Of a DNA stretch of 64,000 nt, positions 10,744 to 21,911 are shown piece by piece. Below the pieces are notes generated by a model, which worked only from the letters and a program-made list of their open reading frames with translations, made no database searches and was not told the DNA's origin. Made by a program: the position numbers and the translations under genes. The stretch is taken from assembly GCA_905221605.1 (NCBI GenBank), contig CAJNDS010000979.1, positions 259,501 to 323,500 on the forward strand. The letters run 5' to 3'. The stretch is from Symbiodinium natans (taxonomy: Eukaryota > Sar > Dinophyceae > Suessiales > Symbiodiniaceae). Each line of letters opens with the position of its first letter. Position 1 is the stretch's first letter.

Positions 10744-10889
10744 GTTTAGGGTTTAGGATTTTGGGGTCAGGGATTAAGGGTTTGGAGTTTGGGTGTTCGG
10801 GCTTATGGATCTGGAATATCCGCTGCTAGCATTGCTTCTATTGTCGACTGCACCGAGCTGCCACACTGTTGGAAGGGATGTAGACTCTT

Positions 10890-11015
10890 ACCCCTGAGGT
10901 TGTGCCCCTCAAGGTGCCCTTCAATTTCCTAATCTGGGCCTTATGCTACCTTAAGGATCTTCTAAAAGTGGTCCCCAAAACCCAAGGGTACAACCGTAAG
11001 GGTCCAAGGCACAAC
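10890..11015. mobile_element. MITE family I copy
   Basis: Shares, in inverse orientation, TGGTCCCCAAAACCCAAGGG and GGCACAACGCCT with 14885-15080. Ends are less sharply defined than in other families. Confidence 0.55.
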
Positions 11016-11167
11016 GCCTAGACTGTTGCCACTTCCACCGCTTCCACCACCACGGCCTCTCAAATGGTGCCCCTCAACCAAATCAGCCCCCTAAACTGCC
11101 CTAAACCCTAAACCCTAAACCCTAAATCCTACCCTCTTCGAGTTGATCGGACCCTTCTCAGACTCAG

Positions 11168-11231
11168 GTGCCGTGAGGGCACATCACTGGCTGCAGACGC
11201 GACAGCCATGGCAGGCTATGTTGATGAATAG
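11168..11231 (+). CDS. Candidate terminal exon
   Basis: TTCTCAGACTCAG|G acceptor, one base to finish the previous codon, then CREGTSLAADATAMAGYVDE and TAG. Phase 1 entry. Flanked upstream by a CCCTAAA array. Confidence 0.45.
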
Positions 11232-11383
11232 CAGAGGGAGGTTGCAATGACAGGGTGCGTTTGTGTATATATATATATATATAAGCATCTGTCTGTTAAT
11301 CTACTGCAATCTATGGCTTTTGCGCGCCGTGTAAAGACACATGCATACAGATGTGTATATATATATATTATATGTATTTATTT

Positions 11384-14249
11384 GGGTCACCGCCTATAGC
11401 GGTTCCCCTGTGTTTTTTGCACATTCCCTTAAACCATCTAACCAAGAATCCCTCAAACCATTAAACCAATGGTCTCCCCCCTAAACCATTAAACCATTAA
11501 ACCATTAAACCAATGGTTTCCCCCTTCTGAAAATCCCCTAAACCATTAAACCATTAAACCATTAAACCAATGGTTTCCCCCTTATGAAAATCCCTTAAAC
11601 CATTAAACCATTAAACCATTAAACCATTAAACCATTAAACCATTAAGCCATTAAACCATTAAACCATTAAACCAATGGTTTCCCCCATATGAGAATCCCC
11701 TAAACCATTAAACCATTTTCATGGCGGGCAACCATTGGTTTAATGGTTTAATGGCTTAAAGGCTTAATGGCTTAATGGCTTAATGGTTTAAGGGATTTTC
11801 ATAAGGGGGAAACCATTGGTTTAATGGTTTAATGGTTTAATAGAATAGGGGATTCTCATAAGGGGGAAACCATTGGTTCAATGGTTTAATGGTTTATTGG
11901 TTTAATGGTTTGATGGTTTAATGGTGCTCCTACCGAGGTACCTCGACCGCATCTTTTCTGCTCCTAAACTTCTGATTCGCAAGCAGTGTCCCCTGTATCC
12001 TTTCTGCTCCGAATATTCTGAATCGCAAGCAGTGTCTCCCGTATCTTTTCTGCTCATAAGTATACGTATACTATATGGGATTGCGCCTTAAACCCTAACT
12101 CTTAAGCTTTAACTCTATAGGGCTTAAAGCTTCGGGTTTAGGTTGAATTGCCGGCTTAGGTTTAAGTGCCTCAATCTTGAACCCTAAACCTGTCAACCTT
12201 AACCCTCTAGGGTTGGGGCGCCTACATCATGATCGGATTTGACGAGCTCTGCGGAAATTTCTATATGACAAGGTTATAACTTATTGCTGTGGTTATAACT
12301 ATGGTTCAGGGTTTGATTTTTATACACTTATGTAAACCCATAAGAATAAGGGGAGCCCCATCACACCCCCAACAAACGAAATATATCCCAAATACTTTAC
12401 CTTAGCTAAAATATCTCAAGCAACCATCCCCCGATACGCAATTCCTGAGTTCCATCATTTAACGATATAGTTTGTGTATATGTTGAATCCCAGCAAGTAG
12501 TGAAAGTGACGAGCTCTGCGGATATATGTACATGACAAGGTTATAACTTTTTTGCTGCGGTTATAACTATGGTTCAGGGTTTGATTGATATACATGTAAA
12601 TTAGCCTATAAGAACAATGAGGGTAACGGTAACCCCATCACGCCCCAAAAAGCAAAACAAAACTTCTATCCTAAATTTTTTACCTTACCTAAGATAGCTC
12701 AAGCAAAACAAAAACTCTATCCTAAAATCTTTACCTTACCTAAGATAGCTCAAGCAACCATCCCCCCCATAAACAAAACTTGAATTATCCTCTTTGTTTA
12801 TATTTTGAATCCCATGAAGTAGTGGAAGGACATTTGCTCACAGTATTCTCGCGTCACCGGGACGAAAGCGCTACAAACGTAGGCATAACCCTATGGGATT
12901 CAAGGTTTGGGGATTTGAGCCCCAAGCGCTCTGGGGTTTTAAGGTTCTATTGTATAGGTAATTAATGCCCAGATCCTTAAACCTAAACCGTTAAACCGTA
13001 TAGGGTTCAATGGTTCGACAGCCTAAGGTCTGGGCATGTATACCTTCAGTACCCTTTAGGGTTAAAATCTTTGAACCTTTGTGAGCCCTATAGGGTTTTA
13101 CGGTTCTGACCCTAAACGAATCAGGGTTAAGGTCTGAATGCCCGAACTTCAAACACTTAAGATTGAAACTTTTTGAGTTTTCGTTTTAAATGCCTAAATC
13201 CTAAACCCCAACCCCTTAAACCTTAACTCTATAGGGTTTAAAGGTTCGGGTTTAGGTTGAATTGCCGGCTTAGGTTTAAATGCCTCAATCTTCAACCCTA
13301 AACCTGTCAACCTTAACCCTCTAGGGTTGGGGCGCCTACATCATGATCGGATTTGACGAGCTCTGCGGAAATTTCTTTATGACAAGGTTATAACTTCTTG
13401 CTGCGGTTATAACTATGGTTCAGGGTTTGATTTATATACATGTAAATAGGCTATAAGAAAATGAGGGTAACCCCATCACGCCCCAATAAGCAAAACAAAA
13501 CCTCTATCCTAAAATCCTTACCTTACCTAAGATAGCTCAAGCAACCATCCCCCGATAAGCAAAACCTGAATTCTATCATATAACGATATGGTTTGTTTAT
13601 ATTTTGAATCCCAGGAAGTAGTGAAAAGGACATTTGCTCACAGTATTCTCGCGTCACCGGGAAGAAAGCCCTACAAACGTAGGCATAGCCCTATGGGATT
13701 CAAGGTTTAGGGATCTAAGCCCCAAGCCCTATAGGGCGTTAAGGTTCTATCGTACAGGTAATGCCTAAACCTTAAACCCTAAGCCTTTAAACCCTGTAGG
13801 GTTGAATGGTTCAAGAAAGCCTAAGGTCTGGGCATGTATACCTTCAGCACCCTTTAGGGTCAAAACCTTTGTTCCTTGTAGAGCCCTGTCGGGTTTTAGG
13901 GTTCTGACCCTAAACGGTTCAGGGTTGAGGTTTAACTGCCCGAACTTTCAACCCTTAAGGTTAAATCTCTATGGGTTTAGGTTTAAAGTTTAAAAATACC
14001 TAAATCTTAAACCCTAACCGCTTAACCTTAACTCTATCGGGTTGAACGGTTAGGGTTTAGGTTTCATTGCGGGCTTACGTTTAAATGCCTGAATCTTAAG
14101 CCCTAAACCTGTCAAACTTAACCCTATAGGTTTGGGGTACCTCATCATCATCGACTTGTTGCTGTGGTCATAACGATGGTTTAGGGTTAAAATATATACA
14201 TTTATGTAAACCTAAAAAAAATAAGGGGAACCGCAATAGGCGGACGCCC
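11384..14249. mobile_element. Non-autonomous DNA transposon, copy 2 (2,866 bp)
   Basis: Same element and orientation as 3845-6814, with its own perfect 8-bp target duplication, ATTTATTT, at 11376-11383 and 14250-14257. It lacks the 197-bp nested insertion of copy 1 and differs by small internal indels. The internal AACCATTAA arrays differ in length between copies. No transposase. Confidence 0.9.
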
Positions 14250-14333
14250 ATTTATTTTTATTTTTGTATTTCTTGATCTATCTATTTATTTATGTACATA
14301 CGCATTGTGTCTCATCGCGAAGCTGTTGCAGGG

Positions 14334-17300
14334 ATGCGCGGGTTTCCCCAACCCCTGCATCTCGCCCTAAACCCTAAACCCTAAGCCCTAAGCCCTAAGC
14401 CCTAAGCCCTAAATACCATCAGCCTCTCTGCAAGCCCCCAAGCAGCTGGAAGATGTTCCATGACTGTGCGTTTCTCTAACTTGGTCCTGATCCTCTCAGC
14501 TCCGCAACACCCTTACCATCACCCATCATCCCTGACACCACTACCAGTTTAGGGCTTCGGGTTTAGGATTTAGGGTTTAGGGTTTAGAGTTTAGGGCATA
14601 AGGGCTTGGACCAGGTGACGCTCTGCCTGGAATGCCGGAACGCAAGCTCTCCGTGTCCTCCACGGCCACTGCGGCCACGGAATGGGTGGAGGATTCTGCT
14701 GCGGATGTGCCGAGGCTCAAGCTATCAACTGAAAGTGAGGTTTAGGGTTGTTTAGGGTTGTTTAGGGTTTAGGGTCTAGGGTGCCAAGCTCCAGACCCAG
14801 ACCCCTAGAAGTTGTGTTCGGGCGTCGAGGTCAGGTATTGAGTCTTTGAGGGCTGGGCTCAAAAAACTCTACCTTGGACCCCTGAGGCGGTACCCTTGGG
14901 TGTTGGGGACCCTTTCTATGGAAGTAGCAACCGTCAAGGCGTTGTGCCTTGGAGCCATAAGGTTGTACCCGTGGGTTTTGGGGACCACCTTTAGAGCATC
15001 CTTAAGGTAGTAGAGGGGTCATATTCGGCTAGGAGTATATTGAGGGAAGCCTTGAGGGGGTGCAACCTTAGGGGTACGTCATAATCCCTTGGTTGGCATT
15101 ACCCAAAGGATCCATGTACCTATATAGTATATACTTGGGCCTTAAAGGGACTCCTATATAGTAGCTTTAGGGCCCAAGTATATACTATACAGGTTCATGG
15201 ATCCTTTGGGTTAGACTCGGGGCTCAAGACCAGCAAGCCTGCAGCGAACGCCCCTCGACCGAAAGTGAAGTCCCCCCGAGAGCCAAGACCACCCCTAAAT
15301 GAAGGAATCGACCCCTAAGTCATATTGGGATCCTTGATAGGATTCAGGGTATGTGCCCTAAACCCGAAACCCAACACCCTCAACCCTAAACCCTAAACCT
15401 TAAACCCTAGGTATCTAAGAGGCTCTTGGGTCGATGTGCCGAGGCATGCATGAGCTGCCATGCGCGTTTCGGCATGATGCAGCTTCGGCGGAAGCATCAT
15501 TGCCGGAGGTGTGGCAAGGCATTCCGCGGTTCGGGTTTTGGGTAGGGTTTAGGGTTTAGGGTTTAGGGTTTAGGGTTTAGGGTTTAGGGTTTAGGGTTTA
15601 GGGTTTAGGGTTTAGGGTTTAGGGTTTAGGGTTTAGGGTTTAGGGTTTAGGGTTTTAGGGTTTAGGGTTTAGGGTTGGGCTGAGGGTTGAGGGTGGAGTT
15701 GCTCTCATTGTGAGCCGTTTCTGAAGTAGACTCCCTCCCCGATTGTTTTCTCGGCAGCCTCGTATGAGCACGCAGCGCAAAGAGCCGAATCTCTTACAGT
15801 ACTGCATTGTGGGACCTAAGCGCAGTAGCTAGGTTCTCCTTACATTGCGGCCAAGATGGACGCACGGACCCTAAACCCTAAACCCTAAACCCTAAACCCT
15901 AAACCCTAAACCCTAAACCCTAAACCCTAAACTCCTGTCCTCCGACTCGCCGATGTTCCGAGAGCAGGTCGTCTGCAGCAAGTGCTCGCATTCCCGGGAG
16001 CTCGTACCGGAGTTCCATCCCACAAAGCCACAGCGAGCATCTCGTCCGAACCCCCCCCCCCATGACCTAGATAGGCCCTTAGTTTGGTTTTTGTTGTTTT
16101 GTTGTTGCCTTTATTGGGTTTAAGAGGATCATATTCAGGAATATTTTTCGGATGGTTTCAATTCAGGGTTGGTCTCTGGAGTGCTGATAGCAGACCAATG
16201 CTCCTTCATTAAGACATAGACTTGAATTCATGTTCAAGAAAATTCCTGACTTAAGGCATACACCTCAGTTTACTTAGGGATATAAGTTAAAGGTTTTTTC
16301 ATACCCTATAAAATCCAAACCCAAGCCCTAAATCCCTACACCTCCGCCCTAAGACCTAAGCCCTGCCCTAAGCCCTATAAGCCCTAAACTGCATCGAGTG
16401 CTTTACGGTTTAGGGTTTAGGGTTAGGGTTTAGGGTTTAGGGTTTAGGGTGTAGGGTTTCGGGTTTAGGGTTTAGGGTTTACCTTGAAGCCCTAAAAAGG
16501 AAGCCCTCAGCTCTAAAAGGAGCATCACGGGAGCCGTGCTGAGGGAAAGGGCCAGCGACCAGAGTGTGCAGAGACAAGCGCAGCAGGGGTTAGGGTTTAT
16601 TGTTTAGGGTTTAGGGTTTCGGGTTTAGGCTTTCGGGTTTCGGGTTTAGGGTTTAGGGTTTAGGGACATAACTTTCTCAATGCCTTAAACACCCCTCCAG
16701 GGACTAAAGGAGGGACTCTTATAAGAGACCTTAGGGGTTATTCAGAGGTTATTTCGGGGCTACTTTGGTATACAGAGCCTATATAAGGCATATCTAGGGT
16801 TATCTTATCCCTTAGGGAATAAGGTTAAGGCTCCCTCCTTGTACTCCTTAAAAAAACCCGAGTTCCGGCAGATACCCTTCTTGAGGGGTTCCGATCACAA
16901 GATTTTTGTATTTTGGGGTATATTTGGGCCTTAAGCAAAAGAAAAAAACATCAAGCCTAAATAAGAAAACCTGGAAATCTTAAATGCAACAGATGTAGGC
17001 ACTCCGAAACTCCCAACAAACTCTTAAACCCGAAAATAAACTCCCACATCCCACATAAACCCCAACAAATATCCTAGATCAACTCCCCTAAACCCTATAC
17101 ACCCTAGACCCATAAATTCCTAAGAACCCTAAACCCTAAATCCCCACAGAATCCCCGAAGTTCCTCAACCCCGAACACCCCCCACGGTGCGCACAGAGGC
17201 CTAGCCCTAAACCCTAAACCCTCCAAGCGGCAGAGGTTTGCACGAGCTGCGTTGCGGACCAAGCCATTCCAGAAGCTTCGGAAGAGGCCAAGGGGCGGAA

Positions 17301-17807
17301 ACTGAGGAGGGTTTGGCCCAAAGGGTGGGTATAGGGTTTAGGGTTTAGGGTTTAGGAGGTTTTAGGGTTAAGGAGGGTTGAGGTGGGTTTTTGGTGGGTT
17401 TTAGGTGGGTTTTAGGTGGGTTTTAGGTGGGTTTTAGGTGGGTTGTAGGGGGCGCCAGGGCGCTTTAGGAGTTTAGGGTTTCGGACTTTGCGGCTTCAGG
17501 TGTGTGAGATTTTGAGAAATTGGGGTTCAGGAGTGTTGGGGCTTAGGGGCTTAGGGTGTTTAGGGGGGCGGGGGGTCTGGGAGCTGGGGTTCGGATTTGT
17601 TTGATCTAGTGTCCGACCCTAAACCCTAAACTGAGTGAGTCCGGGGCCGTCGAGCAGGGCGAACGCACCGAAGCCGGCAGGCGAGGTAGCTCCGGAGCCA
17701 GAAGCCCTCCGGCGGGCGACGGAGCTCCAGTCCCGCAGGCAGCTGCGGGCTGCGCGGTGGACCCGGCAGGTCGCTGGCGAGAAACCCGTCAGGTCGCCCT
17801 AGAATGA
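14334..17807 (+). CDS. FYVE zinc-finger protein gene, seven exons
   Basis: FYVE domains bind phosphatidylinositol 3-phosphate on endosomal membranes. Exons: 14334-14356 (ATG), 14500-14546, 14615-14739, 15411-15518, 15968-16036, 17236-17310 and probably 17640-17807 (TGA). All junctions agree in phase, giving about 204 residues. Residues ~78-129 hold eight cysteines in the order CMSC, HHCRRC, VVCSKC, VCTSC, with the diagnostic basic motif RRKHHCRRCG. This domain appears only when three introns are removed at exact boundaries. Donors are GC (14357, 15519, 16037) and GT (14547, 14740, 17311); all acceptors are AG. A CAG acceptor sits just before the ATG. The N-terminal part is Ser/Thr/Pro-rich. 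The last exon's start is least certain, and the conserved Trp upstream of the first cysteine pair is not seen. Confidence 0.85.
14547..14614 (+). repeat. Mostly telomere-repeat intron of the FYVE gene
   Basis: 68-bp intron starting GTTTAGGGCTTCGGG and ending GGACCAG. About the first 50 bp are TTTAGGG-type units. Removing it restores an AGT codon split A|GT. Confidence 0.8.
14885..15210. mobile_element. MITEs of families I and E inside a FYVE-gene intron
   Basis: Family I copy about 14885-15080, then a family E copy 15112-15210 with ends GGATCCATGTACCTATATAG and CAGGTTCATGGATCC. Both lie in the 671-bp intron 14740-15410. Confidence 0.7.
15544..15930. repeat. Opposed TTTAGGG and CCCTAAA arrays in one intron
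   Basis: TTTAGGG array 15544-15676 and CCCTAAA array 15868-15930 lie in the GC-AG intron 15519-15967. In the transcript the two can pair, looping out about 190 nt. That loop contains an exon-like segment after GTTTTCTCGGCAG (15752). Confidence 0.85.
16060..17235. other. Long FYVE-gene intron, no exon
   Basis: GC-AG intron from 16037. It holds a poly-C run, an AT-richer unique stretch (16080-16320) related to 54160-54270, TTTAGGG arrays at 16408-16480 and 16590-16665, and short inverted repeats. A short open piece at 16556-16587 resembled a FYVE end but is replaced by the better exon at 17236. Confidence 0.6.
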
Positions 17808-17984
17808 GATACCCCAAACCTTCGGATAAAACGCAGCAACCTCCTTTTGTGAGGTCTCTCAGGGCCCCTCCCAGAGGAGCCCCACCTCCAGCCGTGGTCG
17901 TTTTTCGTGGACCAGAGGAACCCAGAGCCTGTCCAGGCAGGCAGCCCAGCAATTTTCCTCGTATTGGGCATGCCGCCTCTGTTT

Positions 17985-18200
17985 GTGCCTGGAGGGAGGC
18001 CCCCGGAAGGCCCCTGCCTGGCAAGCCCCTGCCTGGAAGGCCCGCTCTGGGAGGCCCCTGCCTGGGAGGCCCCTGTATGGCGAACCTGCCTGGGCCCTGT
18101 CTGGGAGGCCCCTGCCTTGGGCGGCCCCTGCCTAAGACCCCTGCCTGGGAGCCCCTGCCTGACAGGGGCCCTTGCCTGGGAGGCCCTGCCTGGGAAGCCC
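17985..18200. repeat. GC-rich 15-bp minisatellite
   Basis: Tandem variants of CCCCTGCCTGGGAGG. Frames over it on both strands are repeat artefacts. Confidence 0.85.
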
Positions 18201-18269
18201 CTCAGCTTTTCTAAGGGACCTTCAAAGGGTCACCGGACCCCGGTGACCTTTTCTTATTTGAAGGGGAAA

Positions 18270-18690
18270 GTTTGCCCCCAAAAACACCCCAAATGAGGGG
18301 CACCCCAGGATCGGCCCGGGCCCCAGTTAAAAATGCGATTTTTTTCGTACTCAAGCGACGGTTCTGGGTGGGCTCTCGTTTTCTGCATTTTTGATCAAAA
18401 CCGAGCCTTCACTGATTCCAGCCAAAAACACCCCAAATGAGGGGGTCAAGCAAGACGCAGCATCACCAAGGACGAAGGCGGCAGCCAACCCAATCCCAAA
18501 CCTTTGACTTTTTGGCCCTCCCAGAAGCCCTCGAATGATGGACATTTAAGCCCAACATTAGAAATGGCGAAAGCCCAAACCTTTGATTTCACGCCCTTCC
18601 AAGCAAGTTTTCCAAACCCCCGCCCAGCACGCAGCATCGCCGAGGGCGAAGGCAGCAGCCAGCCCCAAGCCCAAACCTCCAGCAGCCCTC
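18270..18690. repeat. Diverged tandem duplication
   Basis: ACACCCCAAATGAGGGG occurs at 18283 and 18429, and a longer unit with GCAGCATC, AACCTTTGA and AGCCCTCGA repeats at about 18455 and 18630. Overlapping frames on both strands (18351-18933) are not called as genes. Confidence 0.6.
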
Positions 18691-18935
18691 GATTGATAGA
18701 TATCTCCCTTGCAATGCCTAAGGGCTGCAACTTCAGGGTAGTTGATCTGCATCGATGCCGAGCTTTTAACCCAGCCAATGGACAAGAGAAAAATAACAAA
18801 AGCACGATCAGAGTTCAAAAAGAACCCTAAACCCGTAAAGGTTAAGGCGAGGGTGGAGCGCCAGCGGGGGTGGGCTTATGCAAGTCGGGGCGCGCGCCTG
18901 GGTGCTTTCAGCACCAGCGCGCCCACTCATTGAGA

Positions 18936-19037
18936 CACCCTAAACCCTAAACCCTAAACCCTAAACCCTAAACCCTAAACCCTAAACCCTAAACCCTAAA
19001 CCCTAAACCCTAAACCCTAAACCCTGAACCCTAAACG
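18936..19037. repeat. CCCTAAA array
   Basis: Almost perfect C-strand telomere array of about 100 bp. Confidence 0.95.
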
Positions 19038-19260
19038 GGGCCGGGGGGTGGGACTGGGGGCTCATGAGGTTTAGCATGTAGAGCTTAGGGTTCAGGATAT
19101 CGAGCCCTTCTGAAGTCTTAAGCTCACTTTGTCGGCCGAGGGCATGAAGCTTGAAGGTGAACATCAAAACCCTAAACCCTAAACCCCAAACCCCCCCCAT
19201 AAAATCTGAACCCTAAACCCTAAACCCCCCCATGAAAACTCGCCACTCTGATAGCCCCAG

Positions 19261-19927
19261 GCTGTGGACGAGGCCTTGGAAGCCGTCAGGGACGGCCGAC
19301 GAGCGCGGTCGGTGCGTCGCCACCTCGAAGGTTTAGGGTTTTAGGGTTTAGGGTTTAGAGTTCAGTGTTTAGGGTTTAGGGTTTCGGGTTTAGGGTTTAG
19401 GGCAGTGGCGGTACCTGAGACGGGTCATTGGGCCTTCGGAAGATTCGCGGTCTAGGGTTTAGGGTTTAGGGTTTACGGTCGCTAAGCCCTAAACCATGCA
19501 CTCTGGAAAGGGGTGGCCATAAGCCGAGGCTAGCTTGGGTGGATTTAGAGCATCGAGGTCTAGTGGGCTTTAGTGGGCTTTCCCCGCAACACGAGTAAAG
19601 AAAAGGGCTCAAGCTTCCGAAGGTTGGCTTCTTTGCAGCTAAAGGTAGAAACTTAAGCTGTAGCTTTCGAGGCTCTCGCGCAGTAGAAATACGGATGTAG
19701 AATTGCAGTCTGCAATCCAGGCAGGGCAAGGCTTGACTTTCGCCAATAGCTACACACCTCCAAAAGATGCTAGAATCTTGATTTCTTGCAGGGCCCTGGC
19801 AACCTACCCGTGTGGAGTCTTTGGAGGTCTCGAGTCAGAATTTCATGTGAACGCACTGCGAGGCCTCCGACTGAACATTGGTGTCGGTGCCGACTTTGAG
19901 GGCCGATTCCAGCCTAACCCAAAGTCT
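19261..19927 (+). CDS. Three exons joined across a 70-bp telomere-repeat intron
   Basis: Exon 19261-19330 (AVDEALEAVRDGRRARSVRR..) ends G|GTTTAGG. Intron 19331-19400 consists only of TTTAGGG-type units and ends TTTAG|GG. Exon 19401-19449 resumes in phase (QWRYLRRVIGPSEDS) and ends CG|GTCTAGG. Exon 19792-19927 has a strong acceptor (GATTTCTTGCAG|G) that completes the Arg codon and continues ALATYPCGVFGGLESEFHVN. Three exons in three phases all agree, which is strong internal evidence. A MITE of family D starts at the end of the last exon. Function unknown; it may belong to the same transcript as the C2 exons downstream. Confidence 0.75.
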
Positions 19928-19928
19928 C

Positions 19929-20040
19929 CTGCCCAAAGAGCCCAATACCCCTTGATTAAGGAATATTGCTTAAATCATACTAAGGATCCCTTGATAGTTT
20001 AAGGTATATTCCTTAATTAAGGGGCATTGGGCTCTCTGGG
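19929..20040. mobile_element. MITE family D copy
   Basis: Inverted ends CCCAAAGAGCCCAATACCCC and GGGGCATTGGGCTCTCTGGG, with inner ATTAAGGAATAT arms. Other copies: 49811-49914, 58708-58812 and an expanded copy at 54532-54829. Confidence 0.85.
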
Positions 20041-20238
20041 TGTGAGTCTCTGCGCGACAGGGAACAGTGACAGGCACAGGGCTTAGAAGTTTCGACTTTG
20101 GTGTCAAGCGTTTTTTAGGCTTCCACAAAGTTTGGGTTTGCGGAGGGCTTGCGGGGTTTAGACGGTTCATAAGGCTGCTTTCATGTGGGAAGTCAAGCCT
20201 GGAACCCGAACCCGAAACCTCTCTGAAACCTACTCAAC

Positions 20239-20562
20239 CTACAATCCCTGAGCCCTAAACTCCCCAAACTCTGAAGTTTTCCCTAAAGCCCCAGCTAAAC
20301 CCCCTAAGTATGCAAAAACCATGGCCCGTTCACGGGTTTCGGGCCGTTTGTTTGCATACTTTTTGGTGGTCCAGGTAAGGGCAACCAACTCCTCCAAGGC
20401 GTCACTGCCCTCGGGGGCAACCCTCTGCCATCGCGCGACGAGAAGTGCCGTGAGTTCGGTACGCTTCGCGTCCCCCGGCACCGAAATTGCAGAGGGCTCT
20501 CTCTTAGGGCAGGGCCCTCGCTTAGGCCTGATAAACAAAAAGCTCAAAAGAGTTTTTCCCAC
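20239..20562 (-). CDS. Doubtful minus-strand frame
   Basis: 107 open codons on the minus strand; its middle (TELTALLVARWQRVAPEGSD) looks protein-like. The plus strand is open over the same bases after a CAG|GTAAGG context, so only one can be real. A perfect-ended inverted repeat, GTATGCAAA to TTTGCATAC, lies at 20308-20359. Nearby models are all plus strand. Confidence 0.25.
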   Translation of the reverse strand: MGKTLLSFLFIRPKRGPCPKREPSAISVPGDAKRTELTALLVARWQRVAPEGSDALEELVALTWTTKKYANKRPETRERAMVFAYLGGLAGALGKTSEFGEFRAQGL

Positions 20563-20894
20563 CCTGAATTAAAAACATGTCTTTCACCATAAAGGGACCT
20601 TTAATGTGATTGAAGATTGTTCGTTGTTTGAGGGTATTGGCCTCTAGGGTTCAACTAAGACTCCTCTTCGGGTATGATGGCATCTAAGGGGGCGTGTCAA
20701 GGACCAAGGCATTGCAGGGTTTCTTGCAGTACAGTCCTGCAACCCTATAAATCCTGAATGTTTCTGCGCAAGCCCTAAAGCCCCAAACCCATAAAACCAC
20801 GAACCCCGCACCCTAAACCCTGAACCCTAAACCTTGAGCCCTAAACCCTGGAACCCTGAACCCGAAACCCTACACCCTCTGAACCTCGAACCAG

Positions 20895-21911
20895 GTCCGG
20901 ATCATCGAAGCCAAAGGTCTGCTCGCCGCCGACTATGGGATCATGAACAAGAGCCTAGGACCCAGAGTAGGCTCTTATTCCTTTGTTTATATATATATAT
21001 GTTTAATTTATATATATATATTTTTTTTGGGGGGGGGGTTAGGTTCCCTGATTACCCCCTTTAATCCAAAAGGGTACCCTTTGTATTTCCAGGGTACTCT
21101 TGGGTGATGGACACCCAAGCGGGCTTCAGGGGTTTAGCAGTTCAGGGGCTTAGAAGGCTTAGGGTTTAGGGGTTTAGCATTCAGGGTCGATAGGGTTAGT
21201 GAGGCGGGTGGGGGAAATCCTATTCGGGACCCTAATTTGCGCCCATGTGAGATGCAGAGTTGAAAGCGCAAATCCCTCAACCCTATAGAAACCCTAAACC
21301 CTAATCCCTAAACCCTGAACCGGCTTGGTGATGCGGGCGCGACGTGATAGCTCCACAGCGCGCATATCCAAAACCCTGATTAACCTCCTTATTTACCGTT
21401 TTTAGGGTTTAGGTTAGGTTACCCTATAAGTTTCTTCAAGCCCAAAAGGTGCACCTTTTTCATTCCTAAGTTACTCTTGGGTCTAGTAACTCAACCAGCC
21501 AGGTACAGGAGTTTACAAGGTTTGGGGTCCAGGGTTTACGGTGAATACGGTCCCCAGCATCTCAAACACAAGTGCAAAACCCCTAGGGACGTCCACCCTG
21601 CGCTTTCGGTTTGAGAAGGCTCGGACCCCTACTGCCTCATCACCGTTGGGCAGGGAGTGCAGGCACGTACAACGATGGGGTCGTTTCGCTACAGGTGAAT
21701 TAGGCAAGAGTTGAAGAGAGTTTCACTACACTAAGAACTTTTAGGGCCCAAGAAGGGGCCTTGAGCTCAAGACCGCAGCGGGTCTCTCCAGAATGCCCCC
21801 AAGTTCTTCAGGGCCAAGGGGCTTGTTCTTGCAGATGTTAGGCAAAGGATTTACCCGTAGCGACCCAGTGATTTACCCCTTTCCTGCAGGTACATTGAGT
21901 CGCAGTGGCAG
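20895..21911 (+). CDS. C2-domain gene, three exons
   Basis: C2 domains bind membranes, often with calcium. Exon 20895-20958 reads VRIIEAKGLLAADYGIMNKS, the first C2 strands. Exon 21619-21694 completes a Gly codon and reads SDPYCLITVGQGVQARTT, the SDPY calcium-loop motif expected next. The donor is CTAG|GACCC, so this is a GA-AG intron, and its first bases are the left end of a family K MITE. Microexon 21890-21911 (YIESQWQ) follows a TTTCCTGCAG acceptor, agrees in phase, and ends at CAG|GTTTAGG. The rest of the C2 domain may be in later exons (23445, 25065, 26256). Confidence 0.7.
20957..21107. mobile_element. MITE family K copy at an intron start
   Basis: Ends GGACCCAGAGTAGGCTCTTA and GGTACTCTTGGGT. 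Copies or fragments: 21395-21490, 56978-57085. The first two bases of the intron (GA) are the first bases of this element. It also holds an AT microsatellite (20988-21022). Confidence 0.6.

Noticed and set aside
16556-16587. TRVCRDKRSR as the FYVE C-terminal end
   Set aside because: It lacks the last cysteine; exon 17236 (VCTSC) fits the domain and phase much better.
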